The notes under the pieces are model-generated. The model saw only the letters and a program-made list of their open reading frames with translations, did no database searches and had not been told where the DNA came from. Positions 15,179 to 23,334 of a stretch of 30,687 nucleotides of DNA are shown piece by piece. Where the stretch lies: assembly GCA_035525055.1 (NCBI GenBank), contig DATLEZ010000073.1:1-30687 (forward strand), given 5' to 3'. How positions within the stretch are numbered: the stretch's first letter is position 1; each line of letters opens with the position of its first letter. The DNA is from DATEEG01 sp035525055 (GTDB taxonomy: Bacteria > Actinomycetota > Acidimicrobiia > Spongiisociales > ZC4RG35). The position numbers and the translations under genes are program-made.

Positions 15179-17494
15179 TTAGGCTGCCTTCACGGCCGCC
15201 GGCTCCGCACTTGACTCGATCGCAGCTCCCCGCTTCGAGTACAGGATTGCCACTCCCAGAATCACAAGAGCCACCAGTGCGATCGTGAGCCTCACTCCTG
15301 TGTTGTTCCTCAAGCCGATGATCGCAGGGAGAGTAAGCAGCGAGACCAGGTTCATCACCTTGATAAGCGGATTCAGCGCGGGTCCGGCCGTGTCCTTGAA
15401 CGGATCGCCAACGGTGTCGCCGATGACCGCCGCATGGTGTGAATCCGAACCCTTGCCTCCGTAGTGGCCTTCCTCGATGTACTTCTTGGCGTTGTCCCAC
15501 GCCCCACCGGCGTTGGAGAGGAAGTTGGCCATCAACTGACCGGTCAGGATCACAGCTGCCAGGAATCCGCCGAGGGCCAGATAGCCGAGACCGAAGCCAA
15601 CGATTACGGGGGTGAGGACGGCCAGCAAGGCAGGTGTCGTCAGTTCGCGCAGCGACGCTCTGGTGCAAATGTCGATTACCGGGCCATAGTCAGGCCTCTT
15701 CTCCCCGCTCATGATCTTGCCGTCGGCAAACTGGCGGCGCACTTCTTGCACAACAACCCCGGCCGTTCGGCTGACCGCCCGAATGGCGAGAGCCGAGAAC
15801 ATGAAAGGCACCGCGCCTCCGACCAGCAATCCGATGAAGGTCAGGGGGTCGGCGACATTGATAGAAGTCGCCGGATCTCGGAACAACTCCGAACCGACCA
15901 GTTCGAGCCCTAGTTCGCCGGCGATGGTTTCGATGAAGGATGCGAACAGGGCCACAGCTGCGATCACTGCCGAACCGATTGCGAATCCCTTCGTCACGGC
16001 CTTGGTTGTGTTTCCGACGGCGTCGAGGCTCACCATGATCTTCTGGGCCTCGCCCTCGAATTCACCCGACATCTCGGCGATCCCGGCGGCGTTGTCGGCC
16101 ACCGGCCCGAAGGTGTCTTCGGAGACAACGACACCGGTCGTGGCGAGCATGCCCATACCGCAGAGCGCCACCAGGTAAAGAGCGAACTGAAGGTTGCCAC
16201 CCCCGAGGACCACGGCCACACCGATGGCGCCAGCGATTGCCAGGACTGCCCACACTGAGGACTCGAGGCCAGAGGAGATCCCGGAGAGGACCGTCGTGGC
16301 GGGACCGGTCCGGGTGCTCTCGGCGATTTCCTGAACGGGCTTGGACTCGGTCGATGTGAAGTACTCGGTCAACCGTGACGCCACCTGGGCGAGGATGAGG
16401 CCCGCCACCACCGCGGCGAAAACCTTCCAGCCTTCGTTGCCGTTGTCGTTGCCGACGTAGAACATGGCGACGAGGAAGGTCCCGAGAATGGTGAGCAATC
16501 CGGCAGTCAGGAAGCCCCGATTGATGGGTGCCATAGCCGTCCGGTCGTTCGGCGTCGCTCGAACCATGTAGACGCCGGCAATCGAAGCCAGCACGCCGAT
16601 GGCCCGGGCGACGAGCGGAAAGATGAGACCCAGTGCGGGGTTGGCCCCGATCGAGTCAAAGGCCGCCACACCGAGAATGATCGATGCGACCAGTGTGACT
16701 TCGTAACTCTCGAACAGGTCAGAGGCCATACCGGCACAGTCGCCCACGTTGTCGCCGACATTGTCTGCGATCGTGGCTGGGTTCCGGGGGTCGTCCTCGG
16801 GAATCCCTTGTTCGACCTTTCCGACCAGATCGGCGCCGACGTCGGCAGCCTTGGTGAATATGCCACCACCCACCCGCAGGAAAAGGGCGAGCAGAGAGCC
16901 ACCAAATCCGAACCCGATCAGGATGGCTGACGATGTGTTCTGGAACACCATGATGATCAAGGTTGCTCCGAGCAGACCCAGACCGACCGTGAACATGCCG
17001 GCAACCCCACCCGTGCGGAACGCAACCTTGAGGGCGGCCGGGAGCGATCCGGACTTGGCGGCCGCCGCGGTCCGGACATTGCCCCGTACTGCCAGGCTCA
17101 TGCCAATGAACCCGGTGAGGCCGGACAGGAAACACCCAGCGACGAACGCGATGGTTCGGAACAAGCCCGACTCGGCAAAGGAAAGTGCCACCGAGCCATC
17201 AGGGGCGAGGACCTCGGTTGACGTGAGGTAGACGACGACGACAAGGGGAATCAGGATCACGAGAATCGTCTTGAACTGCCTCCGCAGGTAGGCCATGGCG
17301 CCTTCCTGGATGGCGGCGGCGATCTCTTTCATCTTCTCGGTGCCCTGATCAGCCCGAAGCACGCCTTTCGACAGCAGGAACCCGACACCGAGTGCGATGA
17401 GTGCGGTTATGGCCGAAATGATGAGCCAAGCCCACTCGGCTGTGCCTAGTACGAACTCCTGATAGCCGCCTTCCGCGGCCAGGACCGTGCTCAT
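15179..17494 (-). CDS. hppA: Membrane-bound proton-translocating pyrophosphatase (K+-independent type)
   Basis: Couples pyrophosphate hydrolysis to H+ export across the cytoplasmic membrane. The frame is open further upstream, but the ATG at 17494 (MSTVLAAEGGYQEF) is preceded by GGAGGAG at 8-bp spacing and gives a normal 771-residue protein with about 16 helices. The substrate-binding block is DVGADLVGKVEQGIPEDDPR followed by NPATIADNVGDNVGDCAGMA (about residues 215-260). The diagnostic site reads GNTTKA with Lys498; K+-dependent enzymes have Ala there, so this is a K+-independent H+-PPase. A second acidic cassette (GDTVGDPFKDTAGPALNPLI) lies near the C-terminus. Monocistronic, with repeat-rich DNA downstream. 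Confidence 0.95.
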   Translation of the reverse strand: MSTVLAAEGGYQEFVLGTAEWAWLIISAITALIALGVGFLLSKGVLRADQGTEKMKEIAAAIQEGAMAYLRRQFKTILVILIPLVVVVYLTSTEVLAPDGSVALSFAESGLFRTIAFVAGCFLSGLTGFIGMSLAVRGNVRTAAAAKSGSLPAALKVAFRTGGVAGMFTVGLGLLGATLIIMVFQNTSSAILIGFGFGGSLLALFLRVGGGIFTKAADVGADLVGKVEQGIPEDDPRNPATIADNVGDNVGDCAGMASDLFESYEVTLVASIILGVAAFDSIGANPALGLIFPLVARAIGVLASIAGVYMVRATPNDRTAMAPINRGFLTAGLLTILGTFLVAMFYVGNDNGNEGWKVFAAVVAGLILAQVASRLTEYFTSTESKPVQEIAESTRTGPATTVLSGISSGLESSVWAVLAIAGAIGVAVVLGGGNLQFALYLVALCGMGMLATTGVVVSEDTFGPVADNAAGIAEMSGEFEGEAQKIMVSLDAVGNTTKAVTKGFAIGSAVIAAVALFASFIETIAGELGLELVGSELFRDPATSINVADPLTFIGLLVGGAVPFMFSALAIRAVSRTAGVVVQEVRRQFADGKIMSGEKRPDYGPVIDICTRASLRELTTPALLAVLTPVIVGFGLGYLALGGFLAAVILTGQLMANFLSNAGGAWDNAKKYIEEGHYGGKGSDSHHAAVIGDTVGDPFKDTAGPALNPLIKVMNLVSLLTLPAIIGLRNNTGVRLTIALVALVILGVAILYSKRGAAIESSAEPAAVKAA

Positions 17495-17543
17495 TCGGGT
17501 TTTCTCCTCCTTGGGATGTTCAAACGGCCGCCTACCAAGACCA

Positions 17544-17559
17544 GCACTCCGCGAAGTGC
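17544..17559. promoter_or_regulatory. 16-bp near-perfect palindrome upstream of hppA
   Basis: GCACTCCGCGAAGTGC lies about 50 bp upstream of the hppA start, inside the 191-bp gap where its promoter must be. The arms GCACT/AGTGC are perfect. It could be a dimeric regulator operator or a leader hairpin. No regulator family can be named from it. Confidence 0.4.
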
Positions 17560-17632
17560 GGCTATGAGGATCCAATCACGATCAGCGCGGGCCGGCCCGT
17601 GGGTCCGGGGAACGAGAGGTTAACAAGTCGCT

Positions 17633-17655
17633 GAGGGGGCAGAGCAAGCCCCCTC
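17633..17655 (-). terminator. GC-rich hairpin downstream of the hypothetical membrane gene
   Basis: GAGGGGGC (17633-17640) and GCCCCCTC (17648-17655) form a perfect 8-bp stem with a 7-nt loop, about 30 bp past the stop at 17686. The following minus-strand sequence has only a weak T content, so termination is plausible rather than certain. Confidence 0.5.
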
Positions 17656-17685
17656 GTTGGCGCTCGGGTTCGGCCGATCCAGCTG

Positions 17686-18453
17686 CTAACGGCCCCGGTT
17701 CAGGGTGTCGACGCTCAGGAGCAGCCCCGCCAGGATCGTCCCGGCCCCGCCGAAGACGACCCCATCCGAAATCCACGCAAAGGTTGGCTCAGCGACGCCC
17801 ATCAGGGATCCCGCCAGCGTCACGAGACCGACAATGGCGCCTGCGGCTACGAGGTTGCGACCGCCCCGAAGGCGGTTAAGAAGGGCAAACGCCCCCGACG
17901 CCACGGTCACGGCGGCCACGATCCAGGCCGGCCAGGCCGGAACCAGATCCACGATCCTAAGCGTTGAATTGCTCGCCAGGGCGACGACTCCGGCGAGGGC
18001 CTGAATAGCCCCGGCGGCCAGCAGACCCATGGCGACCGGCACGACGTTCTCGGGTGGGGCAGGCGCCAGGCTCGACGCATACTCGACCGGCACTTTCGGC
18101 GTATCCGGCGCCATCCGCCCTTCGATGTCCATACCGTCGTCGCGGGCACTCGCCAGAAGGCGATTGAGACGGGGGGAACTGGACGAGCGGATACCCAGAG
18201 CGATTGCGAAACGGGCGTCATCGTTGGTGGATACCACGAGTTCTTCGCCCTCGATCCGGAGATGGAATCCATCGAGTTTGGCGGCAACACCTATGTCGGA
18301 CAGTGGCCAACGCCCCAATTCACCATGGGCCGATACCAGGCGAAGTTCCTCGTCCTCGAGATGAATCTCGACGCGAATGGCTGAATCGGCCTCGCCCATC
18401 ATCCGGACCGTGCCTGTCAGATCGGTGTTCACCCTTGGTCGCCCTTCCAGCAT
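17686..18453 (-). CDS. Hypothetical protein: soluble beta-rich N-terminus plus four membrane helices
   Basis: I do not recognise a named family. Residues 1-120 are soluble and beta-rich (IRVEIHLEDEELRLVSAHGE, LGRWPLSDIGVAAKLDGFHL, RIEGEELVVSTNDDARFAIA), which suggests a PH-like or GRAM-like fold. A Pro-rich linker follows (APDTPKVPVEYASSLAPAPP). The C-terminal half has four hydrophobic helices near residues 134-158, 168-192, 200-222 and 228-250. The ATG at 18453 has AGGAGG just upstream, though with short spacing (4 bp); a GTG seven codons on is an alternative. It is divergent from ettA across about 80 bp. It may be a membrane-associated sensor or scaffold, but no function is supported. Confidence 0.65.
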   Translation of the reverse strand: MLEGRPRVNTDLTGTVRMMGEADSAIRVEIHLEDEELRLVSAHGELGRWPLSDIGVAAKLDGFHLRIEGEELVVSTNDDARFAIALGIRSSSSPRLNRLLASARDDGMDIEGRMAPDTPKVPVEYASSLAPAPPENVVPVAMGLLAAGAIQALAGVVALASNSTLRIVDLVPAWPAWIVAAVTVASGAFALLNRLRGGRNLVAAGAIVGLVTLAGSLMGVAEPTFAWISDGVVFGGAGTILAGLLLSVDTLNRGR

Positions 18454-18532
18454 CTCCCCTCCTACAGCTCATGCTAGAGGCGGATTCCGCGAAGGCATGG
18501 GGTCCCATCGTGACCGCTAGCCTCCGGCGCCC

Positions 18533-20206
18533 TTGCCAGACTTCATTTATTCGATGGGACGGGTCAGCCGCCACTACCCCCCGGACCGCGATGTGCTCCG
18601 CGATATCACCCTGGGCTTTTATTACGGAGCCAAAATCGGGGTGATCGGCCCCAATGGCGCCGGAAAGTCCTCCCTGTTGAGAATCATGGCCGGCCAGGAC
18701 GACGGTTACACCGGCGAGGCCAAGCTCATGGAGGGTTACACGGTTGGGTTGCTGGAGCAAGAACCCCACCTCGACGAGTCAAAAGACGTCGTCGGAAACG
18801 TGATGGATGGCGTCACCGCCACCAGATCCCTTCTCGAGGACTACCAGAGAGTGATGGATGGCTGGGCCGATCCGGACGCCGACTACGAGAAGCTCGGGGC
18901 CAAGCAGGAAGTTCTGGAGAAGAAGATCGAGGCGGCCGGTGCCTGGGATCTCGACCGCCAGGTGGAGATCGCAATGGACGCGCTGCGGGTCCCTCCCCCC
19001 GATTCTCCGGTGTCGCGGCTGTCCGGCGGCGAGCGCCGGCGGGTGGCTCTCTGTCGCCTGCTGTTGGCCCATCCCGATCTTCTCCTTCTCGACGAGCCGA
19101 CGAATCATCTCGACGCCGAATCGGTTGCGTGGCTGGAGCGATTCCTCCACGAGTACACCGGCTCGGTCATCGCCATAACTCACGACCGCTACTTCCTAGA
19201 CAACGTCGCCGGATGGATCCTCGAACTGGACCAGGGCCGGGGCATCCCCTACGAGGGCAACTATTCCGGGTGGCTTGAGCAGAAGGGAGCCCGTCTCAAA
19301 CAGGAGGAGCGAGAAGAGTCCGCCCGCCAGCGCACCCTGGCGCGTGAGTTGGAGTGGGTCCGCATGTCCCCCCGGGCTCGACAGGCCAAGGGACAGGCGC
19401 GTTTGACCCGATACGAGGATTTGGTCGCCGAAGCCCAGGCGGTCGAAAAGCGAGCCGATCGATTGGAGATCGAAATCCCATTCACCCGGCGCCTGGGCGA
19501 CAAGGTGATTGAGGCCAAGAATCTTCGCAAGGGATACGGCGACCGATTGCTTATCGAAGACCTCGACTTCACTCTGCCGCCCGCCGGGATCGTCGGTGTA
19601 ATCGGCCCCAACGGAGCCGGTAAGACCACTCTCTTTCGCATGATCACCGGAACCGAAACGCCCGACTCCGGCACGATCGAAATCGGATCGTCGGTGGACC
19701 TCGCCTATGTGGACCAGACCCGGGACGCGCTGAAGGCCGAGAACACGATCCATCAGGAGATCTCAGGCGGTCTCGACATCATCAAGGTAGGCAACCGCGA
19801 GATCAACAGTCGGGCCTACGTCGCCTCACTCAACTTCAAAGGCTCCGACCAACAGAAGAAGGTTGGAACACTGTCGGGTGGTGAGCGCAACCGGGTTCAC
19901 CTGGCAAAGATGCTCCGCACCGGCGGCAACGTCATCCTCCTCGACGAACCCTCCAACGACCTCGATGTCGACACGCTGCGAGCCCTGGAGGAGGCATTGA
20001 TCGCGTTCCCAGGTTGTGCCGTTGTCATTTCCCACGACCGGTGGTTCCTCGACCGGATCTGTACCCACATCATCGCTTTCGAAAACGATTCCCAGGTCCG
20101 CTGGTTCCAAGGCAACCACTCCGAATACGAGAGCTGGATGAAAGCCAACCTGGGCGAAGAGTCCCTGCAACCCCACCGGGTGAAATACAAACCCCTGACG
20201 GCGTAG
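18533..20206 (+). CDS. ettA: EttA-type ABC-F energy-dependent translation throttle
   Basis: Cytosolic ABC-F protein that binds the ribosomal E site and gates elongation by ATP level. The TTG at 18533 is the start: an in-frame TAG lies at 18518, and MPDFIYSMGRVSRHYPP aligns with the EttA N-terminus. No Shine-Dalgarno is visible. The 557 residues hold two ATPase domains. The first has Walker A GPNGAGKSSLL, signature LSGGERRRVAL and Walker B LLLLDEPTNHLD. The second has GPNGAGKTTLF, LSGGERNRVHL and VILLDEPSNDLD. Between them is the EttA-type linker with the Arg/Lys-rich RMSPRARQAKGQARLTRYED. There are no membrane segments. Length and linker fit EttA better than antibiotic-resistance ABC-F proteins. 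Confidence 0.93.
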   Translation: MPDFIYSMGRVSRHYPPDRDVLRDITLGFYYGAKIGVIGPNGAGKSSLLRIMAGQDDGYTGEAKLMEGYTVGLLEQEPHLDESKDVVGNVMDGVTATRSLLEDYQRVMDGWADPDADYEKLGAKQEVLEKKIEAAGAWDLDRQVEIAMDALRVPPPDSPVSRLSGGERRRVALCRLLLAHPDLLLLDEPTNHLDAESVAWLERFLHEYTGSVIAITHDRYFLDNVAGWILELDQGRGIPYEGNYSGWLEQKGARLKQEEREESARQRTLARELEWVRMSPRARQAKGQARLTRYEDLVAEAQAVEKRADRLEIEIPFTRRLGDKVIEAKNLRKGYGDRLLIEDLDFTLPPAGIVGVIGPNGAGKTTLFRMITGTETPDSGTIEIGSSVDLAYVDQTRDALKAENTIHQEISGGLDIIKVGNREINSRAYVASLNFKGSDQQKKVGTLSGGERNRVHLAKMLRTGGNVILLDEPSNDLDVDTLRALEEALIAFPGCAVVISHDRWFLDRICTHIIAFENDSQVRWFQGNHSEYESWMKANLGEESLQPHRVKYKPLTA

Positions 20207-20480
20207 ACAGGAGGCCTCGAGACAATCAGCGAAGAAAAACTCATGCCGCCGATATGTCTCCAAGAGAAGAATCAGCGAAGAAAAGGGGGGCCTTGGCGCG
20301 GGCTCGCATGGTGTCCCCCTGCTTGAGGGGGGACCGACCGAAGCGGAGCGAGGTCGAGGGGGGTGCGCGAACTCCGGCCGCAGTCGAAACCGAACGCCGC
20401 CGCCGGTTCGTCTCGAATTTCTTCGAAACGCCAGTTGGAATCAGGGTTTTCTGTCATACCCAGCCTTCATACAGTCTCAT
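20207..20480. repeat. Repeat-dense spacer upstream of the HNH gene
   Basis: Contains a 15-bp direct repeat AATCAGCGAAGAAAA (20224-20238 and 20270-20284). It has two adjacent hairpins: GTCCCCC/GGGGGAC (20313-20319, 20328-20334) and CGACC/GGTCG (20335-20339, 20352-20356). A third hairpin is CGTCTCGAA/TTCGAAACG (20409-20417, 20422-20430; one mismatch). No protein is supported here. The C-run/G-run hairpin block looks like a dispersed REP-type sequence; a genome search would be needed to show copies. Confidence 0.65.
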
Positions 20481-21656
20481 ATGGATGGGTGGGGTGAGAG
20501 CCGAACGGTCGATCAGCAGGTCGACTCGTGGCAGCAGGAGATCGTCGAGGTGGAAGCTGCCATCACCCGCCTCCGGGCCCGCCAAGTCGTCCTGATCCGC
20601 CAGTTAGACCGCTACCAGGTCGACTGCGGCGACGGAGCCCGAACCATGGGTGATTGGACCGCCGCCCGCTTGGATCTCTCTCAGCAGACTTCTAGTCGTC
20701 TCACCCAGCTCGCCCACGCCGCCGACCGAGAGATCGATCAAGCGATGACCGAGGGGAAATGGGGGTTGGACCGGGCTGCGGCTTTGGTCAAACTCCGCCA
20801 AGCCGGCCTCAACCACCAAGACTTCACCGACGCAGCCGAGAACTTTTCGTTGGGCCGCCTCTACGGTCTGTTAGACCGGCTCCGTGACATCAGCCCTGCC
20901 GACGAAACCCACGTCTTCGAGTACCAGTATTTCGTGATCCGACCCTCCCTGGACGAATCGGTCTACAAACTGTGGGGTGCTCTCCCCGGCATCGACGGCC
21001 GCATCATCGAAAAGGCCCTCACGCAACGCGAAACCGAATTCCCGGTCCTCCCCCACCAAGGGCAGGGACAGAGACGAGCCGAAGCCCTCACCTCGATCTG
21101 TTTGGACTCCCTCACCGGCGGATCCGAAGACAACACGGGTCGGGCGGTGACGGTGGCGGAAGTGTTCATCGACGCCAACCTCGCCGCCCAATCCCACGGA
21201 GAGGCCGGCGCCACCGTCTCTTCCGGTCCCAGAGTCGGACCCAACACCCTCTCCGAGATCCTCTGCACCGGCCAAATCCGCCTCATCGTCACCGACGGCC
21301 TGCACCCCACGGCTTATTCGGATATGGGAGAAGCAATCCCCGGCCATATCCGCCGCTACGTCCAATGGCGGGACCAGAACCAATGTTCGATCGAGGGATG
21401 CCACAGCCGCTACCGCCTCCAACCCCACCACATCCGCCAACGATCCCACGGCGGCAACCACCACCCCGACAACCTCATCACCCTCTGCTGGTTTCACCAT
21501 CACGTCGCCATCCACGGACTCGGCTACCCGATCGACCCCACCTGCCCGGTCCACCGCCGACGACTCCTCAAACCCCAAAACCACGGACCACCCGACGACT
21601 TGCGATGGCCGAGCGCGTCCTTTCAATCCGTCGCCATGCCCTCAACTCTGAACTGA
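20481..21656 (+). CDS. 13E12-repeat family protein: DUF222 plus HNH endonuclease domain
   Basis: A 391-residue member of the actinobacterial 13E12 repeat family, which occurs in many near-identical copies per genome; its biological role is unsettled. Residues about 15-250 are the helical DUF222 region (VDSWQQEIVEVEAAITRLRA, TAARLDLSQQTSSRLTQLAH, LDRAAALVKLRQAG). Residues about 300-350 are an HNH nuclease: CSIEGC, then LQPHHIRQRSHGGNHHPDNL and ITLCWFHHHVAIH, with the paired cysteines and HH...N...H residues intact. The frame is complete. The 3' end overlaps the convergent lipoprotein remnant by 34 bp, and repeats lie directly upstream. That context and the family habit suggest a mobile or recombining locus. 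Confidence 0.88.
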   Translation: MDGWGESRTVDQQVDSWQQEIVEVEAAITRLRARQVVLIRQLDRYQVDCGDGARTMGDWTAARLDLSQQTSSRLTQLAHAADREIDQAMTEGKWGLDRAAALVKLRQAGLNHQDFTDAAENFSLGRLYGLLDRLRDISPADETHVFEYQYFVIRPSLDESVYKLWGALPGIDGRIIEKALTQRETEFPVLPHQGQGQRRAEALTSICLDSLTGGSEDNTGRAVTVAEVFIDANLAAQSHGEAGATVSSGPRVGPNTLSEILCTGQIRLIVTDGLHPTAYSDMGEAIPGHIRRYVQWRDQNQCSIEGCHSRYRLQPHHIRQRSHGGNHHPDNLITLCWFHHHVAIHGLGYPIDPTCPVHRRRLLKPQNHGPPDDLRWPSASFQSVAMPSTLN

Positions 21657-22039
21657 TAGTGAACATCCCCTTCGGGGCCGAATCCGCTCAGCGACACGTC
21701 GTAGTTCCCCTCGAGATCACCTACCTCAATCACCCACACACCTGGTCGCACGACTAGTACGACGTCGATCGCGTCTGCGCCGTCCTGGTGGAGCGACGCC
21801 GCGAACTCCCAGCCGGCAAAGGGCCAGAAGATCTCGATGTCCTCTCCGACCTCGCCGAGACTGGGCAACGGGTCGGGTGGCACGCCGTCGGCGCAATAGC
21901 CACTCGTGGCAGTACTCCAACACACGGTGTAGGGCTACAGTTCGAGCCTCGCATCACCGGTCTTAACGACCAATGGTGGTGGCTGCTCGCCCACCGAAGA
22001 CACCCGGCCACATCCCGCGGCTATCAGGATCGACGGCAT
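21623..22039 (-). pseudogene. Secreted lipoprotein gene interrupted by an in-frame amber codon
   Basis: A lipoprotein signal (LLMPSILIAAGCG, with lipobox LIAAGC) leads into GRVSSVGEQPPPLVVKTGDA and RLEL. A TAG follows at 21935-21937. The same frame then continues with PYTVCWSTATSGYCADGVPP and runs to a TGA at 21623, including FWPFAGWEFAASL, VVLVVRPGVWVIEVGDLEGN and YDVSLSGFG. The two parts read as one small exported protein of about 138 residues with a CW...C.DG motif; the stop probably arose from a CAG or similar codon. The start is uncertain: I mark the ATG at 22039, with a TTG one codon earlier. I cannot name the family. It could be a recent pseudogene or a sequencing error. Confidence 0.65.
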
Positions 22040-22272
22040 CAAGAGGCACGTCCGGCGGACTACTTCGATCTCTCCAACTCCTGCAGTTCGAAACTCGGAC
22101 AACGGTCGGTCCCCCTCCAGGTTTCCAACAGCGCCGTCAGAACGACATCGCCCCTGGGCCGAGGCTCCCAACTTTCGAACGGCCTCCAGGCTTGACGGTT
22201 TCCTAAGACTCCGATGAGGTGCCCTTAAGCCGGTCCTAGAGATGCTTACTCGGCCATACGAAGGAGTAATGC

Positions 22273-23271
22273 ATGGAAAACGGGATCGACGATCCCCTCC
22301 AAAGAGCTAGGAATCCAATGCGGCGCGGACGAGCCCGACACCCTTTGAGCCTCCTTGCACTGGGGGCATCTCTGTCGGGACTTCTATTGAACCCGGGTAC
22401 GGCTTCCGCGATCGGCGAAGGCTCCTTCGCATTCGCCTATGAATCAATCGGAGTAGTGGGTGTAGCAATACAAGGCAGCATGTCGAGGTCTACACATTGG
22501 CCTCAGACGCGGACAAGTTCTGGCTGCCCGCCGGCCTCGCGATAAGCGGTGGCACCCTGGCAACTTGGGCGAACAACCTTTCCGACACCAGTCCGTATTG
22601 GGCCAACTTCTCGTCGAACCCGCAGGAGCACGGCGCCGACGCCGTCTGGATGCAAATGTGCATCAGAGGCAAGGAAGCCTCGAGCACCGGCATGACAGCC
22701 GACCAGCAAAACGACGGTGATCAGCGTGATCGGTGAGATCAACCACCGCACGGGCGGCGTTCCTGTCTACATCTCCCCACTCAACCTCTACACCCAGAAC
22801 GACTGCGGCGCGACCGGGCCGTACGGCGTTCCCAACGCCACCGAACTAGCCGATTGGGCATCAGCATCAGGTCTGGCCTCAAGGGGACCGAACACCGGAC
22901 CATTGGACCATTCACAGCTCGCCAAGGATTCTTGTCACCTCAACGACACCGGACTTGTCGTTGTGGGCAAGCCAATGGTCGACTTCTTCGACGTTGTCGA
23001 CTTTCCCGACGAGCCACCTGTTGCCGATTTCACCTATTCGCCGACGCGTCGGGTGAAAGAGCAAATCACGTTTCAGGACCTGAGTACCGATGACGACACC
23101 GTCGTGTCCTGGACGTGGTCGTTCGACGGAGTGGTGCAGGCCGGTCAGCAGGCGCAGTTCAAATTCCCGCAGTCCGGAACGCACGAAGTCATGCTGTCGG
23201 TAACCGACGACAACGACAACATCAGCGCTACCACGAAACTCGGTACGGTCCGCGCGACCACCAACAGATAG
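22273..23271 (+). pseudogene. Secreted SGNH-hydrolase-like protein with PKD domain, broken by two frameshifts
   Basis: AAGGAG lies 6 bp before the ATG at 22273. The first frame encodes a signal peptide (RHPLSLLALGASLSGLLLNP with GTASA cleavage region) and then AFAYESIGVVGVAIQGSM. At about 22470-22497 the sense continues in another frame (VEVYTLASDADKFWLPAGLA, LATWANNLSDTSPYWANFSS, ADAVWMQMCIRGKEASSTGM, TADQQND). At about 22715 it returns to the first frame (VISVIGEINHRTGGVPVYIS, SPLNLYTQNDCG) and reaches DSCHLNDTG, like the DxxH block of SGNH/GDSL hydrolases. A PKD domain follows (PPVADFTYSPTRRVKEQITF, SWTWSFDG, GTHEVMLSVTDDNDN). The two shifts compensate each other. An extracellular esterase-like ancestor is inferred; the GDS serine block is not recognisable. 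Confidence 0.65.
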
Positions 23272-23297
23272 AGCGCAGCCGACGGACTGAGTGAGCG

Positions 23298-23320
23298 AAG
23301 GACCCGGAATACGGGTCCTT
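23298..23320 (+). terminator. Bidirectional terminator hairpin between the PKD remnant and pnp
   Basis: AAGGACCC (23298-23305) and GGGTCCTT (23313-23320) form a perfect 8-bp stem with a 7-nt loop, followed by CTTC on the plus strand. It lies between two convergent stops (23271 and 23335) and can serve both. Confidence 0.75.
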
Positions 23321-23334
23321 CTTCCGCCCACGAT

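Noticed and set aside
20313..20356. Intrinsic terminator of ettA
   Set aside because: The hairpins are GC-rich but lack a T-run and lie more than 100 bp past the stop; a dispersed repeat is more likely.
21935..21937. TAG as programmed read-through or pyrrolysine
   Set aside because: Nothing nearby suggests recoding machinery or a recoding structure; a substitution or error is simpler.
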